A DNA stretch of 41,789 nucleotides from Nocardioides albidus (GCF_006335005.1 NZ_VDMP01000016.1:1-41789), one strand, 5' to 3'. Counted from the stretch's first letter, positions 20,789-29,872 are shown. Numbers and translations are program-made. The notes: generated by a model from the sequence alone, not told the origin.

Positions 20789-23203
20789 TCAGTCGTCGGC
20801 TGTGGCGCTGCGGCGGGTGAGCAGCAGTCCCGCCCCGAACGCGGCGGCGCCGAGCAGTCCCAGCAGGAACAGGTCCATCAGGTAGTGGCCCGCGCCGCTC
20901 TCGGCGATCCAGTCCTCCTTGCCGGTGCCCTCGAACGCATCGACGAGTCTCATGGCGGACGCGGAGGCGGCGTATCCCCACCGCGACGGCGAGAGCCAGG
21001 CGATCTGCTCGAGCAGGACCCGCCCGGCGATCTCGAACAGGGCTCCGGAGAGGACCAGCTGGAGCATCACCAGGCCGACCAGGGCCGGCATGGTCTGCTC
21101 GGTGCTCGTCACCAGGGCCGAGAGGGCGAGGCCGATGACGACCATCACCGTGGACAGCAGTGCGATCGCGAGCGCGACCCGCAGGGTGCCGGCGCTGCCG
21201 TCGGCGCCGGGCAGGCCCACGGTGGCCAGGAAGGTGACGACCAGGCCCTGGAGGAAGGCGGCGGTCCCGAGCACGAGGACCTTGCTCGTGAAGTAGATGC
21301 CGGGCGAGAGGCCGACGGCGTACTCCCGCCGGAAGATGGGCCGCTCCCCCACCAGCTCGCGGATCGCGAGCGCGGTCCCCATCAGGCAGGCCGCGACGAT
21401 GAGGACCGTGAGCCGTTGCTGCGCCTCGCCGATCCTGCCGCCCGCCTCGAGCACCGAGATCCCGTGGTTCCCGGGGACGACGCGACTCAGGCCGCCGAGG
21501 ATCAGGGGCAGCAGGACGAGCATGCCGAGCAGCAGCCGGTCGGCGAGCACGACGGCCAGGTTGCGTTGGACGAGCGTGCCGAGCTGCCGCGCCACCGACT
21601 GGCGCGGCGCGGCGGGTACGGCGGCGCCGTACGACTGCTGCGCGAGCGAGGAGGTGTCCACGGCGTGCTGGGGCACGGGGATCCGCTGCCACAGATCGGC
21701 GTCGTCGAGCAGGTCGAAGACCTCGGGATAGTTCGTCCTGCCGAAGTGGGCGAGCACCCCGGCGGGCGGGCCGAAGTAGGCGATCCGCCCTCCGGGCGCG
21801 AGCACCAGCACGTTGTCGCACACGTCGAGCGCCAGCACCGAGTGGGTGACGACCATGACCACCCGTCCGTCGTCGGCCAGGCTGCGCAGCTGGCGCATCA
21901 CCTCGAGGTCGAGACCGGGGTCCAGACCCGAGGTCGGCTCGTCGAGGAAGAGCAGCGGCGGCGCGGTGAGCAGCTCGGTGGCGATGGAGACCCGCTTGCG
22001 CTGGCCTCCGGAGAGCTGGGTGCCGATCCGGTTCTCCATCCGCTCGGTCAGCTGCATCTGTCCGGCGACGTGGCCGACCCGCGCGTCCCACTCCTGCGCG
22101 GTCGTGTCGGGCGGCAGCCGGAGCTGGGCGGCGAAGCGCAGGCCCTGACGCACCTTGAGCTGCGGATGGAGGATGTCCTGCTGGGGCACCAGACCGATCT
22201 GGAAGCGCAGCTGGTCGTAGTGCTGGTAGAGGTCGTGCCCCTGCCAGATCACCCGTCCGTGACTGGCCGGCTTGAGGCCGGTGAGCGCGCCGAGCAGGGT
22301 CGACTTGCCCGCACCGGACGGACCGATCACGGCGGTGAGGCTGCGCGGCTCGAGCTTGAAGGAGATGTTCTCGATCAGCCTCTTGCCGCCGGCCACCACC
22401 TGGGTGAGCCCGTCGGCGTACAGCGTGAACTCGTGGGCCGTCGCGGACGCGATCAGCTGGTGGCCGTCCCAGCGGAAGGTCTGGTTGCCGAAGATGACCT
22501 CGGACCCGACGGGCAGTCGGACGGAGCCCTGCACCCGCTGGCCGTTGACGAAGGTGCCGTTGAACGAGCCCAGGTCGTGCAGCACGGCCAGGCTCGTCGG
22601 GGTCGCCGGGTCCAGGCGCGCGTGGCGGCGGCTGATCAGCGGGTCGGCCAGCACGACGTCGTTGCCGTGATCGCGCCCGATGCTCAGCGACCGCCCCGCC
22701 TGGAGCTGTCGCGGCAGCACCACGGAGTGACCGTGCGGGAGTTGGCCCGGAGGCAGTACGCCGGCCGGGCGCCACGCGTCGACCGGCCCGCCGCTCGCGG
22801 GGACCTGCGGGGGCGGGAGGTTCTTCCAGAACTCGCCCTGGGGGCCTGGCTGGGGTGACGGGGCTGGTGGGGGCGGCGGGGACGCCTGGGGCGGCGGGGG
22901 TGGCGCGAGCGCCGACACCAGCACGGTCATGACGACCGGCTCGCCGACCGGACCTCCGAGGTGCAGGCTGACCGGGGTTGCGGTCAGCGGCAGCCGGGTG
23001 ATCCGCTGCCCCGACACGAAGGTGCCGTTGCTGCTGGTGTCGACCGCGACCCAGACGCCGTCCTCGACCCGCAGTACGGCGTGGTGGCGCGACGCCTTCG
23101 CGTCCGTGACCGGCACGTCGCAGTCGAGCTCACGCCCGACCACGACCTGCGGACCCTCGAAGGTCCGCGTCCGCCCGGCCCACTGCACCTGGAGTCGATC
23201 CAC
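20789..23203 (-). CDS. FHA-FHA-ABC exporter, ATPase plus membrane domain (Rv1747-like)
   Basis: An 804-residue half-transporter with the order FHA, Pro-rich linker, FHA, ABC ATPase, membrane domain. FHA1 (1-95) has VVVGRELDCD, SRHHAVL and SSNGTFVSG; FHA2 (about 175-260) has SIGRDHGNDVV, SRRHARL and SFNGTFVNG. The ATPase (about 275-500) has Walker A GPSGAGKST, signature LSGGQRKR and Walker B LLFLDEPTSGLD, followed by six membrane helices of ABC2 type. This matches mycobacterial Rv1747, whose FHA domains bind phosphothreonine made by Ser/Thr kinases. The transported molecule is uncertain. Start: GTG 23203 sits 7 nt after a -10 box TAGGGT that overlaps the alternative GTG 23212, so 23203 fits a leaderless mRNA better. 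Confidence 0.9.
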   Translation of the reverse strand: MDRLQVQWAGRTRTFEGPQVVVGRELDCDVPVTDAKASRHHAVLRVEDGVWVAVDTSSNGTFVSGQRITRLPLTATPVSLHLGGPVGEPVVMTVLVSALAPPPPPQASPPPPPAPSPQPGPQGEFWKNLPPPQVPASGGPVDAWRPAGVLPPGQLPHGHSVVLPRQLQAGRSLSIGRDHGNDVVLADPLISRRHARLDPATPTSLAVLHDLGSFNGTFVNGQRVQGSVRLPVGSEVIFGNQTFRWDGHQLIASATAHEFTLYADGLTQVVAGGKRLIENISFKLEPRSLTAVIGPSGAGKSTLLGALTGLKPASHGRVIWQGHDLYQHYDQLRFQIGLVPQQDILHPQLKVRQGLRFAAQLRLPPDTTAQEWDARVGHVAGQMQLTERMENRIGTQLSGGQRKRVSIATELLTAPPLLFLDEPTSGLDPGLDLEVMRQLRSLADDGRVVMVVTHSVLALDVCDNVLVLAPGGRIAYFGPPAGVLAHFGRTNYPEVFDLLDDADLWQRIPVPQHAVDTSSLAQQSYGAAVPAAPRQSVARQLGTLVQRNLAVVLADRLLLGMLVLLPLILGGLSRVVPGNHGISVLEAGGRIGEAQQRLTVLIVAACLMGTALAIRELVGERPIFRREYAVGLSPGIYFTSKVLVLGTAAFLQGLVVTFLATVGLPGADGSAGTLRVALAIALLSTVMVVIGLALSALVTSTEQTMPALVGLVMLQLVLSGALFEIAGRVLLEQIAWLSPSRWGYAASASAMRLVDAFEGTGKEDWIAESGAGHYLMDLFLLGLLGAAAFGAGLLLTRRSATADD

Positions 23204-23210
23204 GACCGAC

Positions 23211-23216
23211 ACCCTA
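23211..23216 (-). promoter_or_regulatory. -10 box of a leaderless promoter (FHA-ABC gene)
   Basis: TAGGGT (23216-23211) fits TANNNT and ends 7 nt before GTG 23203. It overlaps GTG 23212, which therefore cannot be in a transcript started from this box. Confidence 0.45.
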
Positions 23217-23245
23217 GGACGTGGGCCCGGGCGGGGCAGGGACGG

Positions 23246-24307
23246 TCAGCGCCAGTCGGGGCCGGCGGTGTCGTCGACGTCGCTGGGGTCGCGAGGGCTC
23301 ACGGCCTGGTCGGAGAGCTGGTCGGGGAGGTGGTCGTCCCCGCCCGAGGACCTCATCAGGCTGGCGACCGCCGTGACGACCAGGGTCACGATGATCACGC
23401 CCAGGCTGAACAGCGAGGAGATCTCCGGAGCGCCGTGCACGCCGTGGCCGCCGTTGATGAACGACAGCTCGTTCTCGTGCAGCGCGTGGAGCACGAGCTT
23501 GACGCCGATGAAGGCGAGGATGAAGGCCAGGCCCAGCGAGAGGTAGACCAGGCGCTGCAGCAGCCCGCCGAGCAGGAAGTACAGCTGGCGCAGGCCCATC
23601 AGCGCGAACACGTTGGCGGTGAAGACGAGGTAGGGCTCCTGCGTGATCCCGAAGATCGCGGGGATCGAGTCCAGCGCGAACAGGATGTCGGTGACGCCCA
23701 GCGCGATGATCACGATGACGATCGGCGACACGAAGCGGACACCGTTCTCGACGTACCAGAGCTTGAGCCCGTGGTAGGCCTCCCCGACGCGCATGTGCTT
23801 GCGGGCGAAGGAGACGACGGCGTTGTCCTCGGGATGCTCGTCCTCGTGGCTGCCGTAGGACTTCACGAGCTTGACGGCGGTGTAGACGAGGAAGGCACCG
23901 AAGAGGTAGAAGACCCAGCTGAAGTTCTCGATCAGCGCGTAGCCGAGCGCGATGAAGATGCCGCGGAACACGAGCGCGAGGACGATGCCGACGAGCAGCG
24001 CCTCCTGCTGGTACTTCCGGGGCACCTTGAGCGCCGCCATCAAGATGATGAAGACGAACAGGTTGTCGATCGAGAGCGAGTACTCCGTGAGCCAGCCGGT
24101 GTAGAACTCGATGCCGTAGTCGTGCCCGTGGTGCAGCAGGATGAACGCACCGAACGCGAGCGCCGCGCCGACGTAGAAGCAGAGCGCGACGGCGCACTCC
24201 TTCATGGTCGGCTCGTGCGGGTCGCGCGCGATGACGACGACGTCGAAGAGGAGGACTCCGACGGTCACCGCGATGGTGATCGTCCATTCCAGGCTGGTCA
24301 CGTCCAT
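23246..24307 (-). CDS. TerC-family integral membrane protein
   Basis: A 353-residue protein with about nine membrane helices. The TerC signature is clear: GWLTEYSLSIDNLFVFIILM with acidic residues inside the membrane near 75-85, and a second related half with VTDILFALDSIPAIFGIT near 210-225. TerC/Alx-type proteins export or protect against manganese and are linked to metal loading of secreted proteins. The hydrophilic tail (last 35 residues, Asp-rich) is probably cytoplasmic. A probable yybP-ykoY riboswitch lies upstream (24349-24467), which fits Mn-controlled expression. ATG 24307 has AAGGGA about 8 nt upstream. Confidence 0.9.
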   Translation of the reverse strand: MDVTSLEWTITIAVTVGVLLFDVVVIARDPHEPTMKECAVALCFYVGAALAFGAFILLHHGHDYGIEFYTGWLTEYSLSIDNLFVFIILMAALKVPRKYQQEALLVGIVLALVFRGIFIALGYALIENFSWVFYLFGAFLVYTAVKLVKSYGSHEDEHPEDNAVVSFARKHMRVGEAYHGLKLWYVENGVRFVSPIVIVIIALGVTDILFALDSIPAIFGITQEPYLVFTANVFALMGLRQLYFLLGGLLQRLVYLSLGLAFILAFIGVKLVLHALHENELSFINGGHGVHGAPEISSLFSLGVIIVTLVVTAVASLMRSSGGDDHLPDQLSDQAVSPRDPSDVDDTAGPDWR

Positions 24308-24348
24308 AGAGGTGTCCCTTCAGGGGGGCGGATGCGTCGACTGATCGC

Positions 24349-24467
24349 CCGAGGTCTCTTCCGCTGCCGACGGCGGGTACGCCGTGTCGCAGCCTACGGG
24401 ACCGGAGCGGGCGACTTCGACCGCTCGTGATGACGAGCCCGCAGCGAAGGAATACTCCCCCCTGGTG
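24349..24467 (-). promoter_or_regulatory. Probable yybP-ykoY (manganese) riboswitch upstream of the TerC gene
   Basis: On the minus strand the 5' end reads GGGGGGAGTATTCC (near 24466-24453), matching the conserved GGGGAGUA loop. An inner stem-loop contains CTCGTCATCACGAG. The 3' end reads GCGGAAGAGACCTC, matching the conserved purine-plus-GACCU segment that closes the manganese site. Spacing (about 120 nt) and location in the leader of a TerC gene agree with the family. Judged by eye, with no covariance model run. Confidence 0.7.
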
Positions 24468-24512
24468 CCCCGGATCCTTCCACGTCCGCCGGGTGCTGGT
24501 CCAATCAGGCGC

Positions 24513-25643
24513 TCAGGGCAGGCCGGTGACCCGGGCCATGGTGGCGAGCTTGGCGCCGGTCTCGCGGACCTCGGCCGCGGGATCGGAGCCTGCGACGATC
24601 CCCGCGCCGGCGAACAGCCGCAGCCGCGGGCCGTCCATCACGGCGGCGCGGATGGTCACGGCGAACTCGCCGTCGCCGTGCCTGTCGACCCAGCCGACGC
24701 AGCCGGCGAACCAGTCGCGCAGGTCGCCCTCCAGATCGGCGATGACGGCGTTGGCGGCTGCCGTCGGCACCCCGCCGACGGCCGGCGTGGGATGCAGCAG
24801 TTGGGCCAGGCGCAGGGCGCTCGGGCCGTCGACCGGGTCGGCGAGGCGCGCGTGGATCGGCGTGGCGAGATGCCAGACCGTGTCGGTGGAGAGCAGCTCC
24901 GGCGTCGCGGGGTACTCGATCTCCACGCACACGTCCTTGAGGGCGTGCACGATCGCCTCGACGACGAAGGCGTGCTCGGCGAGGTCCTTCGCCGACTCCT
25001 GGAGGCTCGCCGCGCGGCGCAGGTCCTCCGCCTCGTCGTCGGAGCGCGGCGCCGAGCCGGCCAGCGGGGTGCACGAGATGACCGCTCCCTCCCGGCGCAC
25101 GAGGAGCTCGGGGCTGGCCCCGACCAGGTTCGGGCCGTCGCCGTGGGGCGAGGCGTCGAGCGGCACGCTGAACACGTAGCGCCCCGGGCGCGTGGTGAGC
25201 AGCCGGTCGATGATCTCCGCCGGCACGAGAGGTGGCGAGCTGACCACGTCGAGGCAGCGGCCGAGCACCACCTTGTGGATGTCCCCGGACGCGATCCGCT
25301 CGAGGGCGGTGGCCACCATGACGGCGTACTCGTCCGCGGTGGGGAACTCGGTGACCTCGTAGGTCCGCTCGACGGTGGCCTCGGTGTCCGGACGTTGCAG
25401 CGCGTGCTCGGAGCCGGTCGCGAAGTGCGCGATCCCGGGCGCGCCGGCTGCGAACGAGAGAGCGCACAGTGCCCGCTCCCCCGGCTCGAGGTCGGCGACG
25501 ACCGCGTCCGCCCACCCATGATCGGCGCCGTCGGCGACCTCCCAGGTGCGGCGCACCGAGCGGGCGACGTAGGCCTCCTCGCCGGAGGCGAAGAGCATCG
25601 GTCGGGCCGCGAGAGCCGCCGGGGTGATCGGTTCCCGCGCCAT
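24513..25643 (-). CDS. menF: Isochorismate synthase
   Basis: A 376-residue chorismate-binding enzyme. The conserved C-terminal half contains IHKVVLGRCLDV, GASPELLVRREG, TPLAGSAPRSDDEAEDL, a Glu in the AEHAFVVEAI block, HLATPIHARL, LHPTPAVGGVPTAAA and RLRLFAGAGIVAGSDPAAE. The short length and lack of an amidotransferase point to isochorismate synthase for menaquinone or a catechol siderophore, not anthranilate synthase; MenF and EntC types cannot be separated by sequence alone. ATG 25643 is 10 bp past the map stop codon. TAGTCT lies 7 nt before it, giving a possible leaderless promoter inside the end of map; read-through from map is the alternative. Confidence 0.85.
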   Translation of the reverse strand: MAREPITPAALAARPMLFASGEEAYVARSVRRTWEVADGADHGWADAVVADLEPGERALCALSFAAGAPGIAHFATGSEHALQRPDTEATVERTYEVTEFPTADEYAVMVATALERIASGDIHKVVLGRCLDVVSSPPLVPAEIIDRLLTTRPGRYVFSVPLDASPHGDGPNLVGASPELLVRREGAVISCTPLAGSAPRSDDEAEDLRRAASLQESAKDLAEHAFVVEAIVHALKDVCVEIEYPATPELLSTDTVWHLATPIHARLADPVDGPSALRLAQLLHPTPAVGGVPTAAANAVIADLEGDLRDWFAGCVGWVDRHGDGEFAVTIRAAVMDGPRLRLFAGAGIVAGSDPAAEVRETGAKLATMARVTGLP

Positions 25644-25650
25644 GGGGTCC

Positions 25651-25656
25651 AGACTA
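25651..25656 (-). promoter_or_regulatory. Possible -10 box of the isochorismate synthase gene
   Basis: TAGTCT (25656-25651) fits TANNNT and ends 7 nt before ATG 25643. It overlaps the stop codon of map. Confidence 0.45.
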
Positions 25657-26496
25657 ATCGAGAGCCCCACACGGGACGCCGAGCGCCTCGAGCCGGGCGC
25701 GACCGCCGTCCTCGGCGGTGAGCACCCACACCCCCGCCTCGGTGAGGGCGAAGGTGTGCTCGTAGTGCGCCGCCCAGCTGCCGTCGCTCGTGACGACCGT
25801 CCACTCGTCGGCCGCCACGTCGCTGTCGTGCGTGCCGAGCGTGATCATCGGCTCGACGGCGAGCGCGGTCCCCTCGCGCAGCCGCGGACCGCGTCCGGGC
25901 CGGCCCTCGTTGGGGACGTCGGGCTCCATGTGCATCGCCGTGCCGATGCCGTGGCCGGTGTAGCCGTCGACGATGCCGTAGTCGCCCTGAGCCCGGACGT
26001 ACGACGCCACGGCGTGCGAGATGTCACCGACCCGGCCGCCGGCGCGCGCCGCCGCGAGGCCCCGCCACAGCGACTCCTCCGTGACCCGCATCAGCTCGGC
26101 CACCTCGTCCCGCACCGTGCCGACCGCGACGGTGATCGCGGCGTCACCGTGCCAGCCCTGGCCGGCGTCGTCGAACACGATGGCGCCGCAGTCGATGGAG
26201 ATGGCGTCGCCCTCGACGAGGACCCGGCTGCCGGGGATGCCGTGCACCACCTCGTCGTTGACCGAGGCGCAGATGCTCGCGGGGAACGGCGGCTCGCCGT
26301 ACCCGAGGAACGACGGAACGGCGCCCTGTTCGCGGATCGTCTGCTCGGCGAGGGCGTCGAGCTCGGCGGTGGTGACGCCCGGGCGGACCGCGTCACGCAG
26401 TCGCGCGAGCGTGCGGCCGACCACGAGGCCGGCCGCACGCATGACGCGGACCTGCTCCGGGGTCTTGAGCTCGATCCGGTGCTGGTCGAAGAACAA
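25654..26496 (-). CDS. map: Type I methionine aminopeptidase
   Basis: A 280-residue MetAP that removes the first Met from new proteins. The five metal ligands are present: Asp in SIDCGAIV, Asp in WHGDAAIT, His in GYTGHGIGTAMHMEP, Glu in AVEPMI and Glu in HYEHTFAL. The N-terminal block IELKTPEQVRVMRAAGLVV is typical. The likely start is TTG 26496, which gives the family-like MFFDQHRIELKTPEQ; it has no obvious ribosome site and lies 7 bp past the adk stop. An internal ATG at MRAAG is less likely. The last gene of the secY-adk-map group. Confidence 0.94.
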   Translation of the reverse strand: MFFDQHRIELKTPEQVRVMRAAGLVVGRTLARLRDAVRPGVTTAELDALAEQTIREQGAVPSFLGYGEPPFPASICASVNDEVVHGIPGSRVLVEGDAISIDCGAIVFDDAGQGWHGDAAITVAVGTVRDEVAELMRVTEESLWRGLAAARAGGRVGDISHAVASYVRAQGDYGIVDGYTGHGIGTAMHMEPDVPNEGRPGRGPRLREGTALAVEPMITLGTHDSDVAADEWTVVTSDGSWAAHYEHTFALTEAGVWVLTAEDGGRARLEALGVPCGALD

Positions 26497-26503
26497 GCGG
26501 GGG

Positions 26504-27079
26504 TCAGCTCTCGGGCACGTCGTCGAGGGCGTCGAAGATCCGCTGCTGGACCTCCTCGACCTCGCCCATGCCGTCGACGGAGACGACCAGGCCGCGCTCG
26601 CCGTAGACCTCGATGAGCGGCTCGGTCTCCTCGGCGTAGACCTCGAGGCGGCGCCGGATGACGTCCTCGGTGTCGTCCGCGCGGCCCTCGATCTGGGCGC
26701 GCTTGAGCAGGCGGCCGACGACGGCCTCGCGGTCGACGGTCAGGCACAGCACGGCGTCGAGCCGGTGACCGGTCGCGTCGATCATCGCGTCGAGCTCGGT
26801 CACCTGGGCCAGGGTGCGCGGGTAGCCGTCGAGGAGGAAGCCCTTCTCGGCGTCCGGCTCGGCGATCCGGTCGCGGACCATCTTGTTGGTGACCTCGTCG
26901 GGGACGTACTCCCCGGCGTCCATGTAGCGCTTGGCCTCCACGCCGAGCGGCGTGCCCTGGCCGACGTTGGCGCGGAAGATGTCGCCGGTGGAGATGGCCG
27001 GGACGCCGAAGTGGTCGGCGACGGCCTTCGCCTGGGTGCCCTTGCCGGCACCCGGCGGGCCCATGATCAGAAGCCTCAA
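26504..27079 (-). CDS. adk: Adenylate kinase
   Basis: A 191-residue enzyme that interconverts ATP + AMP and 2 ADP. P-loop [10 protein letters not shown] near the N-terminus, AMP-binding block [22 protein letters not shown], and LID residues [17 protein letters not shown] are visible. It is the short-LID form without the zinc Cys motif, usual in actinobacteria. TTG 27079 is taken as start because it gives [14 protein letters not shown], has AAGGA about 8 nt upstream and overlaps the secY stop by 3 nt. Confidence 0.94.
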   Translation of the reverse strand: MRLLIMGPPGAGKGTQAKAVADHFGVPAISTGDIFRANVGQGTPLGVEAKRYMDAGEYVPDEVTNKMVRDRIAEPDAEKGFLLDGYPRTLAQVTELDAMIDATGHRLDAVLCLTVDREAVVGRLLKRAQIEGRADDTEDVIRRRLEVYAEETEPLIEVYGERGLVVSVDGMGEVEEVQQRIFDALDDVPES

Positions 27080-28389
27080 CGCAGGAATCCTTCGTAGTTG
27101 CGCTGCTGGAGCTGGCTCTCGATCTGCTTCACCGTGTCGAGGGCGACGCCGACCATGATCAGGATCGACGTTCCACCGAAGGGGAAGTTCTGGTTGGCAT
27201 CGATCAGCACGAACGCGATCAGCGGTACGAGCGAGATCAGACCCAGGTAGAGAGCGCCCGGCAGCGTGATGCGGGACAGGACGTAGGACAGGTAGTCCTG
27301 GGTCGGCTTGCCCGCCCGGATCCCGGGGATGAAGCCGCCGTACTTCTTCATGTTGTCGGCCACCTCTTGCGGGTTGAAGGTGATCGACACGTAGAAGTAG
27401 GTGAAGAAGATGATCAGCCCGAAGTATGCCGCCATGTGCACCGGGTGTCCCTGGTCGACGAGGTACTCGTTGACCAGGCGGATGAACTTGTTGGGGTTCT
27501 CCTGGTTGAACTGCACCGCCATCGCCGGCAGGTAGAGCAGCGACGAGGCGAAGATGACCGGGATGATGCCGGCCTGGTTGACCTTGAGCGGGATGTAGGT
27601 CGAGCTTCCGCCGAACATCTTGCGACCGACCATGCGGCGGGCGTACTGCACCGGGATGCGCCGCTGGGCCTGCTCGATGAAGATGACCGCGGCGACCAGC
27701 ACCAGGCCGATGACGACCACGATGCCGAAGGTCCACCAGCCCTGACTGATCTTCACCTGCCACAGCGAGGCCGGGAAGGTCGCCACCACCTGGGTGAAGA
27801 TCAGGATCGACATGCCGTTGCCGACGCCGCGCTCGGTGATGAGCTCGCCGAGCCACATGATGACGGCGGTGCCGGCGGTCATGGTCACGACCAGGACGAG
27901 GAAGGTCGTCGTGTCGTTGCTGTGCAGGAGCGGGAACTGTGTGGCGTCACAGCCCTGCAGCAGGTTGCCGGTGCGCGCGAGGGCGACGATGCCGGTGGCC
28001 TGCAGGACCGCGAGACCGAGCGTGAGATAGCGGGTGTACTGGGTGATCTTCGTCTGACCGGCCTGGCCCTCCTTCTTGAGGGCCTCCAGGCGCGGGATCA
28101 CCACGACGAGCAGCTGCAGGATGATGCTCGCGGTGATGTACGGCATGATGCCGAGCGCGAAGATCGTCAGCTGGAGGAGTGCTCCGCCGGAGAACAGGTT
28201 GACCAGGCTGTAGAGGCTGGCGTTGCTGCCCTCCTCGACCACCTTGATGCACTTCTCCACGTTGGAGACGTGCACGCCAGGTGCCGGGATCTGCGATCCG
28301 GCCCTGAAGATGACGATGATCAACAGGACGAACAGCAGCTTGCGCCGCAGGTCCGGTGTCCGGAAGGCGTTCACGAACGCGGTGAGCAC
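27076..28389 (-). CDS. secY: Protein translocase subunit SecY
   Basis: A 437-residue channel protein with ten membrane helices, normal length. Recognisable parts: [23 protein letters not shown] at the start, [18 protein letters not shown] in the plug/TM2 region, [22 protein letters not shown] in the cytoplasmic C4 loop and [17 protein letters not shown]. It forms the SecYEG pore. GTG 28389 is chosen with GAGG about 6 nt upstream; the longer frame upstream is not conserved-looking. It is separated from rplO by 182 bp containing hairpins and a promoter candidate. Confidence 0.96.
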   Translation of the reverse strand: MLTAFVNAFRTPDLRRKLLFVLLIIVIFRAGSQIPAPGVHVSNVEKCIKVVEEGSNASLYSLVNLFSGGALLQLTIFALGIMPYITASIILQLLVVVIPRLEALKKEGQAGQTKITQYTRYLTLGLAVLQATGIVALARTGNLLQGCDATQFPLLHSNDTTTFLVLVVTMTAGTAVIMWLGELITERGVGNGMSILIFTQVVATFPASLWQVKISQGWWTFGIVVVIGLVLVAAVIFIEQAQRRIPVQYARRMVGRKMFGGSSTYIPLKVNQAGIIPVIFASSLLYLPAMAVQFNQENPNKFIRLVNEYLVDQGHPVHMAAYFGLIIFFTYFYVSITFNPQEVADNMKKYGGFIPGIRAGKPTQDYLSYVLSRITLPGALYLGLISLVPLIAFVLIDANQNFPFGGTSILIMVGVALDTVKQIESQLQQRNYEGFLR

Positions 28390-28422
28390 TCGGGTCCTCT
28401 TTCTACTCCTGGCTGCCGCACG

Positions 28423-28443
28423 CACGGGGGCTTCGCCCCCGTG
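28423..28443. other. Hairpin in the secY leader
   Basis: CACGGGGG (28423-28430) and CCCCCGTG (28436-28443) form an 8-bp stem with a 5-nt loop CTTCG, 34 bp upstream of the secY start. It would lie in the leader of a transcript started near 28464. Confidence 0.6.
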
Positions 28444-28470
28444 GACTCCCGACAGGGAACGGCCGCGGGA

Positions 28471-28476
28471 AGCCTA
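28471..28476 (-). promoter_or_regulatory. secY: Candidate -10 box of a secY promoter
   Basis: TAGGCT (28476-28471) on the minus strand fits TANNNT and lies between the rplO terminator-like hairpin and secY. No good -35 is seen, so this is tentative. Confidence 0.4.
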
Positions 28477-28514
28477 ACAGGCAAGGTGTTGCGATGACGC
28501 TGCGCGCCGGGGAT

Positions 28515-28566
28515 GCGCGAGGGGCGCGGCATGCTGGTCGAAGCCAGCCCACCGCGCCCCTCGCGT
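28515..28566 (-). terminator. Long hairpin after rplO
   Basis: GCGAGGGGCGCGG (28517-28529) pairs perfectly with CCGCGCCCCTCGC (28552-28564), with a further C-G and G-U pair outside and an inner GCTGG/CCAGC stem. It begins 6 nt past the rplO stop and should end or process the S10-spc transcript before secY. Confidence 0.75.
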
Positions 28567-28571
28567 GTGCC

Positions 28572-29012
28572 TCACAGAACCGTGACGGTCCCGCCGGCGC
28601 TCTCGATCTTCTCCTTGGCCGATGCGGAGAACGCGTTCGCGCTCACCGACACCTTGACCGTCAGCTCGCCCTGGCCGAGCACCTTGACGGGCTCGCCCTT
28701 GCGGACCGCGCCCTTGGCGACCAGCGTCTCCGGGGTGACGTCGCCACCCTCGGGGAACAGCGCGCTGATCCGGTCGAGGTTGACGACCTGGAAGGTCACC
28801 TTGAAGGGGTTCTTGAAGCCCTTGAGCTTCGGGAGCCGCATGTGGAGCGGCATCTGGCCACCCTCGAACGCGACCGGGACCTGGTAGCGGGCCTTGGTGC
28901 CCTTCGTACCACGACCGGCGGTCTTGCCCTTGGATCCCTCACCACGACCCACGCGGGTCTTGGCGGTCTTGGCGCCCGGTGCCGGGCGCAGGTGGTGCAG
29001 CTTGAGCGTCAT
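28572..29012 (-). CDS. rplO: 50S ribosomal protein L15
   Basis: A 146-residue L15, normal length. The glycine- and basic-rich N-terminal tail [19 protein letters not shown] is the family mark, followed by [18 protein letters not shown]. It binds 23S rRNA late in 50S assembly. The start lies 1 nt after the rpmD stop. It is the last gene before the hairpin at 28515-28566. Confidence 0.96.
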   Translation of the reverse strand: MTLKLHHLRPAPGAKTAKTRVGRGEGSKGKTAGRGTKGTKARYQVPVAFEGGQMPLHMRLPKLKGFKNPFKVTFQVVNLDRISALFPEGGDVTPETLVAKGAVRKGEPVKVLGQGELTVKVSVSANAFSASAKEKIESAGGTVTVL

Positions 29013-29013
29013 C

Positions 29014-29202
29014 TCACTCGCCTCCGACGACCTCGACCGTCACCATGTGACGGACGGTGTGGACCATGCCCCGGATCTCGGGACGGTCCTCCTTGATCAC
29101 GACGTCGCCGATCCGCTTGAGGCCGAGGCTGCGCAGCGTCTCGCGCTGGTTGGCCTTGGCGCCGATCTTCGACTTGGTCTGCTGGACCTTCAGCTGTGCC
29201 AT
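29014..29202 (-). CDS. rpmD: 50S ribosomal protein L30
   Basis: A 62-residue L30, normal bacterial length: [34 protein letters not shown] and [18 protein letters not shown] 29202 overlaps the rpsE stop (ATGA), so the two are translationally coupled. L30 lies on the 50S surface near the 5S rRNA side. Confidence 0.96.
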   Translation of the reverse strand: MAQLKVQQTKSKIGAKANQRETLRSLGLKRIGDVVIKEDRPEIRGMVHTVRHMVTVEVVGGE

Positions 29203-29846
29203 CAGAGGGACACCGCCTCGGGAGCCGAGGCCTTGGCGGCCGCCGCGGCGGCCTCGCCCTCGGCCTTGGCCTTGAGCAGCGCCGCCGGGGCGACGTGCTC
29301 GACAGGCAGCCCGCGTCGTGCGGCCACCGACTCCGGCTGCTCCAGCATCTGGAGCGCCGCGACGGTCGCGTGCACGATGTTGATCTGGTTGGACGAGCCC
29401 AGCGACTTGCTGAGCACGTCGTGGATGCCGGCGCACTCGAGAACCGCACGCACCGGTCCACCGGCGATCACACCGGTACCGGGCGCGGCCGGGCGCAGGA
29501 ACACCACGCCGGCGGCCTTCTCACCCTGGACCGGGTGCGGGATCGTGCCCTGGACGCGGGGAACGCGGAAGAAGTTCTTCTTCGCCTCCTCGACACCCTT
29601 GGCGATCGCCGCGGGAACTTCCTTCGCCTTGCCGTAGCCGACGCCGACCAGGCCGTCGCCGTCGCCGACGATCACGAGGGCGGTGAAGCTGAAGCGACGA
29701 CCACCCTTCACGACCTTCGCGACACGGTTGATCGCGACGACGCGCTCGACGTACTGGCTCTTGTCGGCGCCGCCGCGGCCGCCGTCACGACCACCACGGC
29801 CGCCACGATCGCCGCCCGAACGCTGTCCGCGCTGGGGTCCGCTCAT
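29202..29846 (-). CDS. rpsE: 30S ribosomal protein S5
   Basis: A 214-residue S5. A Gly/Arg/Asp-rich N-terminal extension (about 1-28) precedes the conserved double-stranded-RNA-binding domain starting [23 protein letters not shown]. The C-terminal domain has [22 protein letters not shown]. It shapes the decoding site and helps fidelity. The extended, low-complexity N-terminus is common in actinobacteria. Confidence 0.96.
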   Translation of the reverse strand: MSGPQRGQRSGGDRGGRGGRDGGRGGADKSQYVERVVAINRVAKVVKGGRRFSFTALVIVGDGDGLVGVGYGKAKEVPAAIAKGVEEAKKNFFRVPRVQGTIPHPVQGEKAAGVVFLRPAAPGTGVIAGGPVRAVLECAGIHDVLSKSLGSSNQINIVHATVAALQMLEQPESVAARRGLPVEHVAPAALLKAKAEGEAAAAAAKASAPEAVSL

Positions 29847-29872
29847 GATTTCTCCTCAGTCCTGTTCGCGTC

